DNA of 7,530 nucleotides from Faecalicatena sp. (GCA_009774255.1 VSNK01000271.1:1-7530), one strand, 5' to 3'; counted from the first letter of the stretch, positions 1 to 6,072 are shown. Program-made: numbers and translations. The notes: generated by a model not told the origin, from the sequence alone.

Positions 1-185
1 TACGTTGCTAAGCGCCAGTGACGCTTGTTCAGCAAGGACCGAAACGGAGTGTAGAACTGCGTTTTTTGACCTGCACACTCGAAGAAATATCCTGCGCAAT
101 CTGTATCAGTTATTTTTCTACAGTTCCTTAGTCAGTATCTTCTCCGCTGCTTCGCCGGAATACGGCGGGAATTATAACAGGAAAT
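1..185. other. Non-coding region downstream of dinB with many complementary segments
   Basis: No credible gene is visible. A TTG-initiated frame crosses the region on the plus strand, but it runs on into the antisense of dinB and has no clear ribosome binding site. The stretch is unusually rich in self-complementary pieces. TTGCT (5-9) pairs with AGCAA (31-35) and directly encloses AAGCG (10-14) pairing with CGCTT (22-26). AGTGT (48-52) pairs with ACACT (76-80). TGTAGAA (50-56) could pair with TTCTACA (116-122). CTGTA (101-105) pairs with TACAG (119-123). CGCCG (153-157) and CGGCG (163-167) flank a five-base loop. None of the stems is followed by a convincing T-run, so a simple terminator is not evident. 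It may be a dispersed intergenic repeat or part of a structured RNA extending past the left edge; this is inference. Confidence 0.4.
171..179 (-). promoter_or_regulatory. Possible extended -10 promoter reading leftward
   Basis: On the minus strand, just beyond the dinB stop codon, the sequence reads TGTTATAAT, a perfect TATAAT preceded by TGn, which is the extended -10 pattern. At a 17-nt spacing the -35 position reads TGAAGA, only a three-of-six match to TTGACA, so the site would depend on the extended -10. It would drive transcription toward the structured stretch at 1-170 and off the left edge. A single match in AT-rich sequence can arise by chance. Confidence 0.27.
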
Positions 186-1388
186 TTATTTTTTCTTCAT
201 CAGGCTGGCTTTCATCACCGCGCCATCGCCATATTTTTCCCGGATCTTTTTCATGGCGGTGTCCAGCCTCCGGTGCTTCTCGTCCGCGGCCTGAAGCGGT
301 TCCATATCAAAGATAGACAACTGCTCCGGCTCGGCCGCATCCACCAGCTTTGCCGTGCGGATTCCCAGGAGACGTACCGGTTCTTTGCTCCATGCCTCCC
401 GAAACAGGCGGCACGCCGTATCATAGAGTACCTGGTCATCATTTGTCGGCCTGGGAAGCTGGGTCTGATGGGACATGGACTGAAAATCATGGTACTTGAT
501 TTCCATGCTGACCATATTGGCCTTCTGTCCGGCCTTGCGCAGCCTTCGCCCCACACTTTCTGCCAGTTCTGCGAACACGGTCTTCACTTCCTCATAGGTG
601 GACGCATCCTCCGCCAGTGTGGTGGAATTGCCGATTCCTTTTGCTTCTGCCTGCTCCCAGTGGACGGAAGAATGATCGATCCCATTGGCAAATTCCCACA
701 ACATTTTCCCATGGCTCTTCAAATGCAGCTCGATCAGCTCCAGATCTGCGTTTGCCAGATCCCCGATGGTATTGATCTCCAGCTTCTTCAGAGCCTCCAC
801 GCTGGAACGCCCTGCCATAAATAGTTCTCCCAGCGGCAGGGGCCACATTTTCACCGGTACTTCCTTTAAAAACAACGTGTGAACCTTATCCGGCTTTTCA
901 AAATCGGAGGCCATCTTTGCCAGCAGTTTATTCTCCGAGATCCCGATATTGACCGTAAAGCCATACCTCTCCCGGATTCCGTTCTTCATCAGGAACGCGG
1001 CATCCAGCGGGGACGGATATTGATCCGCGATCTCTGTGAAATCCAGGTAGCATTCATCCACGCTGACCTGCTCGATCTTGGTCGTAAATCCCCGCAGATA
1101 TTCCATCAGCTTTTCGCTCTTTTTTCGGTACATCTTGTGGTCGGGCGATTCCATCACCAGATTCGGACATTTTCGGAACGCATTGACCACCGGTTCTCCG
1201 GTATGGATCCCGAACTTTTTGGCAGAAATAGACTTGGCCAGTACCACACCGTGACGGGACTTTTTGTCTCCGCCGATGATGGATGGGATCTCCCGCAGAT
1301 CCACCTTTGCCCCGTTTTTCAATTGTTCCACCGCCGTCCAGCTTAAATAGGCGGAATTTACATCAATGTGGAAAATAACCGGCGCCAT
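186..1388 (-). CDS. dinB: Y-family DNA polymerase IV (DinB type)
   Basis: Error-prone translesion DNA polymerase of 400 residues, cytoplasmic, acting at stalled replication forks. The catalytic palm is visible: HIDVNSAYLSW near the start supplies D9 and a probable aromatic steric gate at Y14, and SVDECYLDF supplies D111 and E112. A helix-hairpin-helix-like thumb segment lies around residues 191-215, and the little-finger domain starts near GIGNSTTL at 251. EQLSIFD at 355-361 fits the sliding-clamp binding motif. The basic tail HRRLDTAMKKIREKYG and onward is typical of this Firmicutes branch. The frame is open upstream to 1481, but the start at 1388 places the conserved HID motif near the N-terminus, as in homologues, and has purine-rich GGGA and AAAGGA upstream; the ATG at 1400 has AAAGGA only one base away. 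It lies 146 nt downstream of the phosphatase gene in the same direction. I see no LexA-like operator. Confidence 0.93.
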   Translation of the reverse strand: MAPVIFHIDVNSAYLSWTAVEQLKNGAKVDLREIPSIIGGDKKSRHGVVLAKSISAKKFGIHTGEPVVNAFRKCPNLVMESPDHKMYRKKSEKLMEYLRGFTTKIEQVSVDECYLDFTEIADQYPSPLDAAFLMKNGIRERYGFTVNIGISENKLLAKMASDFEKPDKVHTLFLKEVPVKMWPLPLGELFMAGRSSVEALKKLEINTIGDLANADLELIELHLKSHGKMLWEFANGIDHSSVHWEQAEAKGIGNSTTLAEDASTYEEVKTVFAELAESVGRRLRKAGQKANMVSMEIKYHDFQSMSHQTQLPRPTNDDQVLYDTACRLFREAWSKEPVRLLGIRTAKLVDAAEPEQLSIFDMEPLQAADEKHRRLDTAMKKIREKYGDGAVMKASLMKKK

Positions 1389-1534
1389 TGCATTTCCCAT
1401 TCCTTTCAAAGTGATATGGATGTGTATCTGCTCAATATCCTCACAGATACGCCCGCAATCCCATGAAAATTGCCTCGGCAATGAGATTACTTTTATGTCC
1501 TATACGTTTTCGCACGGATAGCGCAGCAAATGGA

Positions 1535-2422
1535 CTATCCTGTTATAAACCGTTGAATGGAGGTTTCCTTTGCAAATACGGATTTATATTGTTCGAGACC
1601 GAATCTGCGGACGAACAGTTCACATTTGCACAGGAACAGATAATAGGGGTTCAGGCCTTCTCCGTACAGGCTTTCAAAGTTCCCCTGTCCTTTGGAGATT
1701 ACCAGATCCGCATCCAGCAGAAGCCGTCTCGTCTGTCCGCGGAACCTTTTCAGAACCGTGCCTGGGGCCCCGTTGTCATTTCCCACACAGGGAACCAGAT
1801 CGGTGAGGCCGACTTCCCTGGCATCCTCCATCGTCGCGTCATTGATGACATCCTTTCCCCTGACGATCACCGTGATCTGCAGGTAAGGACAGCTTTCCTT
1901 CAGAAACCGGATGAACACCTTGTCCAGCACGATCTCCCCGCAGTTGTCTGTCAGGTAAACGACTCTTTTCGCACTTTCCAAATCCTTCCGGAAAGCCAGA
2001 TATTCGTCCCGCGGGACAGTCTCGCTGCCAGCTTTTTCCAGCAGCCTTTCAAAGGTCTGCTCCGTCACATGCTCCACGGCGGAAAAATCAATATAGTTTG
2101 CCGCGCAGACATATTTGATGCTTTCCTCTATTGGATCTTCCGCGCCGCGTATCTGCCGCACAATCTCCGACTCCTTCTGGAGCAGCAGTTGATTGTATCT
2201 GTGCTTGATCTGGGAGTAGTCTTCCGTCTTCCCCCAGAAGCTCTCATACAACTGGTCGATCTGTTCCGCAAGCCACGGCGCTGACTCTAAGCGTCCGTGT
2301 CTGTAAAGTACTTCGAGCACCCGATGCATATAGTCGGATTTTTTATGTTCATCCGAAAACGGCCTGATCTGCTTCTCCTGCTTTCCAAGCATACAGGCGA
2401 TACACATGGAATTTGCTTGCAT
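1535..2422 (-). CDS. DUF89/ARMT1-like metal-dependent phosphatase
   Basis: A 295-residue stand-alone DUF89 (ARMT1-like) protein. The family consists of Mn/Co/Ni-dependent phosphatases, proposed to act as damage-control enzymes on harmful sugar-phosphate or related metabolites; the substrate here is unknown. Family hallmarks are visible: an N-terminal CxxC (C7, C10), the metal-site motif TDNCGEIVLDK at 158-168 (D159, N160, E163), RGKDVINDAT at 189-198 (N194, D195), and SKGQGNFE at 243-250. The length matches the short prokaryotic members. The start is well supported by AAGGAGGT at 2430-2437, seven bases before the ATG. No signal peptide or membrane segment is visible, so it should be cytoplasmic. 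It lies between the three-hairpin cluster upstream and dinB downstream, and its composition matches dinB rather than the AT-rich genes to the right. The term ADP-ribose-acceptor methyltransferase, sometimes carried over from human ARMT1, is not supported here. Confidence 0.88.
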   Translation of the reverse strand: MQANSMCIACMLGKQEKQIRPFSDEHKKSDYMHRVLEVLYRHGRLESAPWLAEQIDQLYESFWGKTEDYSQIKHRYNQLLLQKESEIVRQIRGAEDPIEESIKYVCAANYIDFSAVEHVTEQTFERLLEKAGSETVPRDEYLAFRKDLESAKRVVYLTDNCGEIVLDKVFIRFLKESCPYLQITVIVRGKDVINDATMEDAREVGLTDLVPCVGNDNGAPGTVLKRFRGQTRRLLLDADLVISKGQGNFESLYGEGLNPYYLFLCKCELFVRRFGLEQYKSVFAKETSIQRFITG

Positions 2423-2482
2423 CTTTTTTACCTCCTTGTAATTTTCCTATCCATTTTATCTGGTGGTTTTTTTCTGGTATTT

Positions 2483-2515
2483 ATACTCACGGCCGATGAA
2501 ATCTGCCGTGAGTAT
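2483..2515. repeat. Hairpin 1 of an intergenic cluster
   Basis: A perfect 11-bp inverted repeat, ATACTCACGGC (2483-2493) with GCCGTGAGTAT (2505-2515). One mismatch inward, GAT (2495-2497) pairs with ATC (2501-2503), giving an almost continuous 15-position stem with a GAA loop. The right inner side contains ATCTGCCG, the reverse complement of the 8-mer CGGCAGAT found in the next two hairpins. On the minus strand the stem is followed by AAATACC and an A-run, so it is not a standard terminator for the ATPase gene. Confidence 0.8.
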
Positions 2516-2516
2516 C

Positions 2517-2565
2517 GCGCCAGCCGCAGCCACGAAGCGGCAGATTTCCTTATGCGGCTGTGCGC
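2517..2565. repeat. Hairpin 2 of the intergenic cluster
   Basis: CAGCCGCA (2521-2528) pairs perfectly with TGCGGCTG (2553-2560). GCGC (2517-2520) pairs with GCGC (2562-2565) after a one-base bulge, giving 12 pairs. The 24-nt loop carries one copy of CGGCAGAT (2538-2545). It begins two bases after hairpin 1 ends and no T-run follows on either strand. Confidence 0.72.
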
Positions 2566-2570
2566 ATCAT

Positions 2571-2610
2571 GTTATACTGTGCGGCAGATTTATCTGGCGC
2601 GCAGTATAAC
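2571..2610. repeat. Hairpin 3 of the intergenic cluster
   Basis: A 40-nt near-palindrome. GTTATACTG (2571-2579) pairs with CAGTATAAC (2602-2610); then a T-G wobble, GCG (2581-2583) with CGC (2598-2600), one G-G mismatch, and CAGAT (2585-2589) with ATCTG (2592-2596) close on a two-base centre. The left arm contains CGGCAGAT (2582-2589). It starts 18 nt past the stop codon of the ATPase/nuclease gene in that gene's reading direction, and could stabilise the mRNA 3' end, although no T-run is present. Confidence 0.8.
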
Positions 2611-2628
2611 CGCCTTCCGGCTCCTCAG

Positions 2629-4218
2629 TTATACTACTGCTTCCACAAGAATCTTTTCATCTAATACAATTTCCTTCACCCCGATATTTTTATTTTTATT
2701 AAAATTGAAACTGAGCATATACCCTCTATCCAAATGATAATGTTCAAGATAATCCAAAAGCTGCTGCTCTCCTCTTGTATGATATGCATTCCCATGCCAT
2801 ATTTTTAATTCTACAATCAACTGTTCACCACCAAAATCTACAACAATGTCCGTCCGTTCCCGATTTCGTGTTTCAGCCTCAATATAATAATTTCCTCTTC
2901 CATTGATAATTGGCCGAAGGTATAAAAGAAAGTATCTCCGTCCTTCATCTTCATAAAATATTTTGTCCTGATCTCCATACAGATCGTCAAAATGTGTTAC
3001 AAATTTTTCCAAAACCAGCTTCATATCAAGACGGCCATTATGAATAAACTGCTTTTTATCTTTTAATCCTGCATCATACATTTGATTATTCAAAAATTCC
3101 TCTGAAAGAAACAAATCATATAAAATCGTTTCAAAAATTCTGTTTGCAATCACCACATTGTCCTTATCCTGTCTGACAAACCCAAACATTTCCGCAATTT
3201 GTATGGATGTATTCAGAGGCGTATAGGGTATCGTTTTCCCTGTGAATAGTAATGAATAAATCATTACCCGCAGTTCCTGGTCATCGGATAACTTGTTTAC
3301 CAATGATTCAAACAATGTATTTTTTTCATTCAGTAATAAATGAATCGCTTCGAGGAATCCCTCTTTCGTCCATGCTGTGTGTTTATCCGGAAATGCTCCG
3401 CTTAGACCAATTCGTTCATCAATCAGCTTGCACAGCCTGGATACCAGAAACGGATAACCGGAAGTATAATCATAAAGCATTTCTGCCATTTCCTTAACAT
3501 TCATCCCTGTCTTATGATCGGTTTCATACTCCTGCAGCATCCCTGCAATATCTGTCGCTGAAAAACTCATATCCACCATAAAATCTGCTGCAATGTTCCA
3601 TGGACTATTTACTTGATGTTCACCATTTTTCACAAATTTCCGCTTCAGATTTTTCACGTCATAAACACTGGCCAGAATCACTGAATGAAATGTAGGTATC
3701 TCATCACGATCAATATAATTCGCCCTCAATAGTGCTAAAAAATCCAAAAAAACCTGGTTATTACTGGCATGATCTACTTCATCAATAATCAAAACAACGC
3801 CTTTTTTTGACTCCCGGCACCATTGGTTAAAATACCGGAATAATACAGGCAGCACTTTGTTGTTTGCATTTCCTTCGGAAAATGCTTCTAATTTTTCCTG
3901 TATTTCTTCCGGCACATCTTCTCGCCAGGCAATTACACTGAGTAATTCCCTGGCGAAAGCCATCACAAATGATGTCTCATCTTGAAAATCCGAACGACTC
4001 ATTCTCTGAAAATCCAGACTGGCAATCACATAATCTTTTTCCAAATATTTTGCAAGCGCTTTCAGTGCAGTTGTCTTACCATATTGCCTTGCCCTGTTTA
4101 TTGTAAAATATTGCCCCGCATCGACCATCTTTTTCATCTGCTCCAGCCTGTCAGATATATCTACCATATAATGCTTCTGCGGTTTACATACTGCGGCCAC
4201 GTTAAAAAATTTTGCCAT
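2629..4218 (-). CDS. AAA-like ATPase with C-terminal PD-(D/E)XK nuclease domain
   Basis: A 529-residue protein of the AAA-like ATPase type that is amplified in many anaerobic gut bacteria. The N-terminal ATPase has a divergent Walker A in INRARQYGKTTALK (about 40-53, K48), Walker B VVLIIDEVDH (141-150, D146 and E147), a sensor-like segment HSVILASVYDV near 178, NSPWNIAADF at 204-213, and the helical motif YTSGYPFLVSRLC at 251-263. The C-terminus has a PD-(D/E)XK core: TDIVVDFGGEQLIVELK, with D457, E470 and K472, plus acidic residues around 447-449. This predicts an ATP-dependent DNA-acting enzyme; its biological role is unknown. The ATG is supported by AGAGGTGG six bases upstream. It begins 42 nt after the truncated pglZ-like fragment, apparently occupying the place where the rest of pglZ would be expected. 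Its stop codon lies inside an AGTATAA motif that recurs in the adjacent hairpins. Base composition is clearly more AT-rich than in the genes to the left. Confidence 0.85.
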   Translation of the reverse strand: MAKFFNVAAVCKPQKHYMVDISDRLEQMKKMVDAGQYFTINRARQYGKTTALKALAKYLEKDYVIASLDFQRMSRSDFQDETSFVMAFARELLSVIAWREDVPEEIQEKLEAFSEGNANNKVLPVLFRYFNQWCRESKKGVVLIIDEVDHASNNQVFLDFLALLRANYIDRDEIPTFHSVILASVYDVKNLKRKFVKNGEHQVNSPWNIAADFMVDMSFSATDIAGMLQEYETDHKTGMNVKEMAEMLYDYTSGYPFLVSRLCKLIDERIGLSGAFPDKHTAWTKEGFLEAIHLLLNEKNTLFESLVNKLSDDQELRVMIYSLLFTGKTIPYTPLNTSIQIAEMFGFVRQDKDNVVIANRIFETILYDLFLSEEFLNNQMYDAGLKDKKQFIHNGRLDMKLVLEKFVTHFDDLYGDQDKIFYEDEGRRYFLLYLRPIINGRGNYYIEAETRNRERTDIVVDFGGEQLIVELKIWHGNAYHTRGEQQLLDYLEHYHLDRGYMLSFNFNKNKNIGVKEIVLDEKILVEAVV

Positions 4219-4260
4219 GATTTTCCACCTCTTTTCGACAAACGGAACTTTTATTACCTC

Positions 4261-4341
4261 TTATTCAAAACAAAATATAATACAGGTATTCGATTTAGAA
4301 AACTCTGTATTTAATTGATCTTGTATATTCTGTAAATCCAT
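4261..4341 (-). pseudogene. pglZ: Remnant of BREX pglZ: N-terminal 26 codons
   Basis: A 26-codon frame with an excellent start: TAGGAG at 4350-4355, eight bases before the ATG, with its TAG serving as the stop codon of the preceding gene. The peptide begins MDLQNIQDQLNTEFSK and continues SNTCIIFCFE before TAA. BREX PglZ proteins typically begin with a helix of the form M-x-L-x-x-I-Q-x-x-L-N-x-x-F, followed by a strand like RIVFWFDE, and this peptide fits that pattern closely. PglZ is an alkaline-phosphatase-superfamily protein of roughly 800 residues essential for BREX, so nearly all of it is missing here. The following sequence leads directly to the ATPase/nuclease gene. An intact small peptide gene is the alternative. 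The assignment is recognition of a family pattern and has not been searched. Confidence 0.62.
4308..4336 (-). promoter_or_regulatory. Possible promoter for the ATPase/nuclease gene
   Basis: On the minus strand TTTACA (4331-4336) and TAAATA (4308-4313) are separated by exactly 17 nt, a fair match to sigma-A -35 and -10 boxes, about 90 nt before the ATG at 4218. The boxes lie inside the pglZ-like fragment, so if real the promoter arose in, or survived in, former coding DNA. The AT-rich background makes chance matches common. Confidence 0.25.
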
Positions 4342-4352
4342 TTGTTTTTCTC

Positions 4353-4871
4353 CTAACACGTCAATTTGTATTCACTAGCCAGTTCTTCATTCAATACCGC
4401 CACCTCAACACCCCATATCTTCCGAATTTGAAGCAATCTTGCTTTTAATTCAGCCAACGGTCCGGCAAGCCATGTATCTTCTGCATTCTTCACAACCAGA
4501 ACAAATTTCAGATGAATATCTTTCATGCCGTTCACTGTCTGTAGTCGCTCTCCCACTTCTGATGTATCCTGATATTTTTTCAGGATCACTGCCAGATATA
4601 TTTGAAAAGATGCAATAAACTTCTCTGTTATAGAAGAATAATACTCTTCAAAGCTCTGTTCTTTTTCTTCTGATTCATACCAATGCGCTACATTGGGGCA
4701 GCTTTTCTTGGCTTCCAAAAACATAATACTATTCTCACCATATTTCAGAATGAACTCAACTGTTTTGATTCCTGAGCCAAGATTTTTATAGATTTTAGAA
4801 GCTTCGATGTGGAACAAATCTGCCTCATCAAATTTTCCAAAATCCATTTCGGATTCTGTTATGGTCTTCAC
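4353..4871 (-). CDS. Small partner of the AAA ATPase; possible PD-(D/E)XK-like protein
   Basis: A 172-residue protein of no family I can name. The GTG start overlaps the ATPase stop codon by four bases (GTGA) and has GGGGTGG seven bases upstream, so the two are almost certainly translationally coupled. The N-terminal half shows a possible PD-(D/E)XK arrangement: E22 in FHIEASKIY, E39 in TVEFILKYG, then IMFLEAKKS with E53 and K55. The spacing and strand pattern fit the nuclease fold, but the residues are too few to prove it. The second half has a long amphipathic helix (about 73-100), a hydrophobic strand LKFVLVVKN near 121-129, and a helix followed by VEVAVLNEE. No signal peptide or membrane span is seen. 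Sitting between the pglX-like and pglZ-like fragments, it is probably a BREX-associated accessory protein, perhaps the effector or regulator of the ATPase. This role is inference. Confidence 0.78.
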   Translation of the reverse strand: MKTITESEMDFGKFDEADLFHIEASKIYKNLGSGIKTVEFILKYGENSIMFLEAKKSCPNVAHWYESEEKEQSFEEYYSSITEKFIASFQIYLAVILKKYQDTSEVGERLQTVNGMKDIHLKFVLVVKNAEDTWLAGPLAELKARLLQIRKIWGVEVAVLNEELASEYKLTC

Positions 4872-5884
4872 TTTAATGCCACCCCGATTTCTTCTCTGTA
4901 AAGCTGACGGAAGGTATCCATGATTGCATTATGTTCCAACAATTCAAATTCTGCGGCTGTCTCACACAGTACTTTATCTTTTGTATCATTGTACAAAGAA
5001 ATATACTGAACATCACTGTCTTTACTCCGTTTTACTTCAATATATTTTGTCAGAAAATAGTCATGGGTAGAAACAAATATCTGTATCCCTTCACTTTCCA
5101 GCATAACCAATAATTCCGCCAATACAGGAATATATTTCGGATTGATGTTTGCTTCCGGCTCATCCCAGAACAGTACGGCTCCCTTTTCCAGAGTTCCATT
5201 TTTAATCAATTGCCATAGAAGTGCAATCTTACGCAGCCCTTCTGCTGCCAGATTAAATTCCAGCTTTGCCTGTGTGCCAGGCTTCAAATAAAAACGATCA
5301 TTATGCAAGGTTACTTTTCCGTTGCTGATTTTTTGTAAAATATCCAAATATTTCTTTCTTGCCGCGGAATCTACACCTCTGGAAATATCAATCTTTGCAG
5401 CTGCGATAATATCCAGGTAAGTATCATCGAATTCCACATTTCCCATCTTTACCGCAGCATCCAGATTCCATGCATTGGATAGAATCTCTTTTGCCGGAAT
5501 AAATACACTGGTAAGATCGGACATCTGCTTTTCCCATTTTTCCTCTGCCTTAATCTCCGCATCCCATTTCTTAGTCCTGGTTGAAAACAGCATTCCTATT
5601 TTCGCAGTATCAGATTCTACAGAAACCTTTGCCGTATTATTTCCATTCTTATTTCTGTTCACCAGCCGTCCAATACTGGACTGATCCGGACGGAAGAGCA
5701 TAGTTGTCTTCTGCGAAAAAGAGACGTCATGTTTGGAAGCCTGACATGCTGCATAAGCCAACTTCATAATGTGTGTTTTACCCACACCATTTTCTCCGAG
5801 CAATACATTTAATCCCTTGCTGAAAGGAATCCTGATACCTTCAAATACCGTAAAATTCTCTGCCTCTATTTTTGTCAATGGCAT
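4868..5884 (-). CDS. AAA family ATPase (AAA15/AAA21, RecF/OLD-like ABC ATPase)
   Basis: A 338-residue ATPase of the SMC/RecF/OLD-like class found widely in defence systems. Walker A is LLGENGVGKTH (28-38, K36); a signature-like segment NLAAEGLRKIALLW lies at 211-224; Walker B is VLFWDEPEANINP (237-249, D241 and E242); the switch histidine is H274 in IFVSTHDYF. The middle part (about 50-200) is the lid and coiled region where such proteins vary. No nuclease domain is fused, so any effector would have to be a separate protein, most simply the overlapping downstream gene. The frame is open to a GTG at 5893, but ATG 5884 is preferred: GAGGTG at 5891-5896 is six bases away, whereas it would overlap or abut the earlier starts. 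It begins 14 nt after the stop of the pglX-like fragment, a typical operon gap. No strong promoter is visible immediately upstream. Confidence 0.88.
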   Translation of the reverse strand: MPLTKIEAENFTVFEGIRIPFSKGLNVLLGENGVGKTHIMKLAYAACQASKHDVSFSQKTTMLFRPDQSSIGRLVNRNKNGNNTAKVSVESDTAKIGMLFSTRTKKWDAEIKAEEKWEKQMSDLTSVFIPAKEILSNAWNLDAAVKMGNVEFDDTYLDIIAAAKIDISRGVDSAARKKYLDILQKISNGKVTLHNDRFYLKPGTQAKLEFNLAAEGLRKIALLWQLIKNGTLEKGAVLFWDEPEANINPKYIPVLAELLVMLESEGIQIFVSTHDYFLTKYIEVKRSKDSDVQYISLYNDTKDKVLCETAAEFELLEHNAIMDTFRQLYREEIGVALK

Positions 5885-5898
5885 TGCCATCACCTCAC

Positions 5899-6033
5899 TT
5901 ACTTAAGCTTTGCCAGCAAATCCACCTTTAATGCTTTCTTTCCTTTCTGTACTACTTCCACACCCTGGAATTTCTCATAATTGACCTTTATACCATCATC
6001 CAGATCAATCTCTATTCTCTTATGAATTTTCGG
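5899..6033 (-). pseudogene. pglX: Remnant of BREX pglX: C-terminal 44 codons
   Basis: An open stretch of 44 codons ending in TAA, preceded in frame by TGA at 6034-6036, with no plausible start of its own. The peptide contains KRIEIDLDDGIKVNYEKFQG and ends KVDLLAKLK. The core IDLDDGxKVNYxKFQ with a final LLAK is what I recognise from the extreme C-terminus of BREX adenine methyltransferase PglX (full length about 1,200 residues). The stop is followed after 14 nt by the ATPase start, preserving normal operon spacing. The rest of the gene is absent: the bases between it and the stop of the DUF262 gene (6034-6072) are a short junction with a weak inverted repeat, TTCCG (6040-6044) and CGGAA (6058-6062). 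A related type IIG or Eco57I-like methylase tail is the main alternative, but the pglZ-like start further along favours BREX. Confidence 0.62.
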
Positions 6034-6072
6034 TCACCCTTCCGTTCTGGGTTGTCTCGGAAAAGGCCATAA

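Noticed and set aside
5..316. 103-codon plus-strand frame starting with TTG at the left edge
   Set aside because: It lacks a convincing ribosome binding site and its second half is antisense to the end of dinB; the first half is better explained as a structured repeat-like sequence.
1389..1481. N-terminal extension of dinB to an ATG at 1481
   Set aside because: The 31 added residues precede the conserved HID motif, which normally sits within the first ten residues, and the closer ATG has a suitable ribosome binding site.
1469..1482. Small hairpin ATTGCC/GGCAAT between the phosphatase gene and dinB as a terminator
   Set aside because: The stem is only six pairs with a two-base centre, and just four T residues can be counted after it on the minus strand, two of which overlap the stem; too weak to call.
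1389..1534. LexA/SOS operator upstream of dinB
   Set aside because: No match to the Firmicutes GAAC-N4-GTTC pattern could be found in the gap.
1463..2284. 273-codon plus-strand frame opposite the phosphatase gene
   Set aside because: It is a codon-pattern shadow of the well-supported DUF89 gene on the minus strand and shows no family motifs.
2483..2610. The hairpin cluster as a CRISPR array
   Set aside because: The elements are inverted repeats of different stems with no regular direct repeat and spacer pattern.
2297..2737. 146-codon plus-strand frame spanning the hairpin cluster
   Set aside because: It runs antisense through two genes and the palindromes; no ribosome binding site or family resemblance is seen.
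5885..5893. Earlier GTG and ATG starts of the AAA ATPase
   Set aside because: The GAGGTG binding site would overlap or touch these starts; the ATG at 5884 has it at a normal six-base distance.
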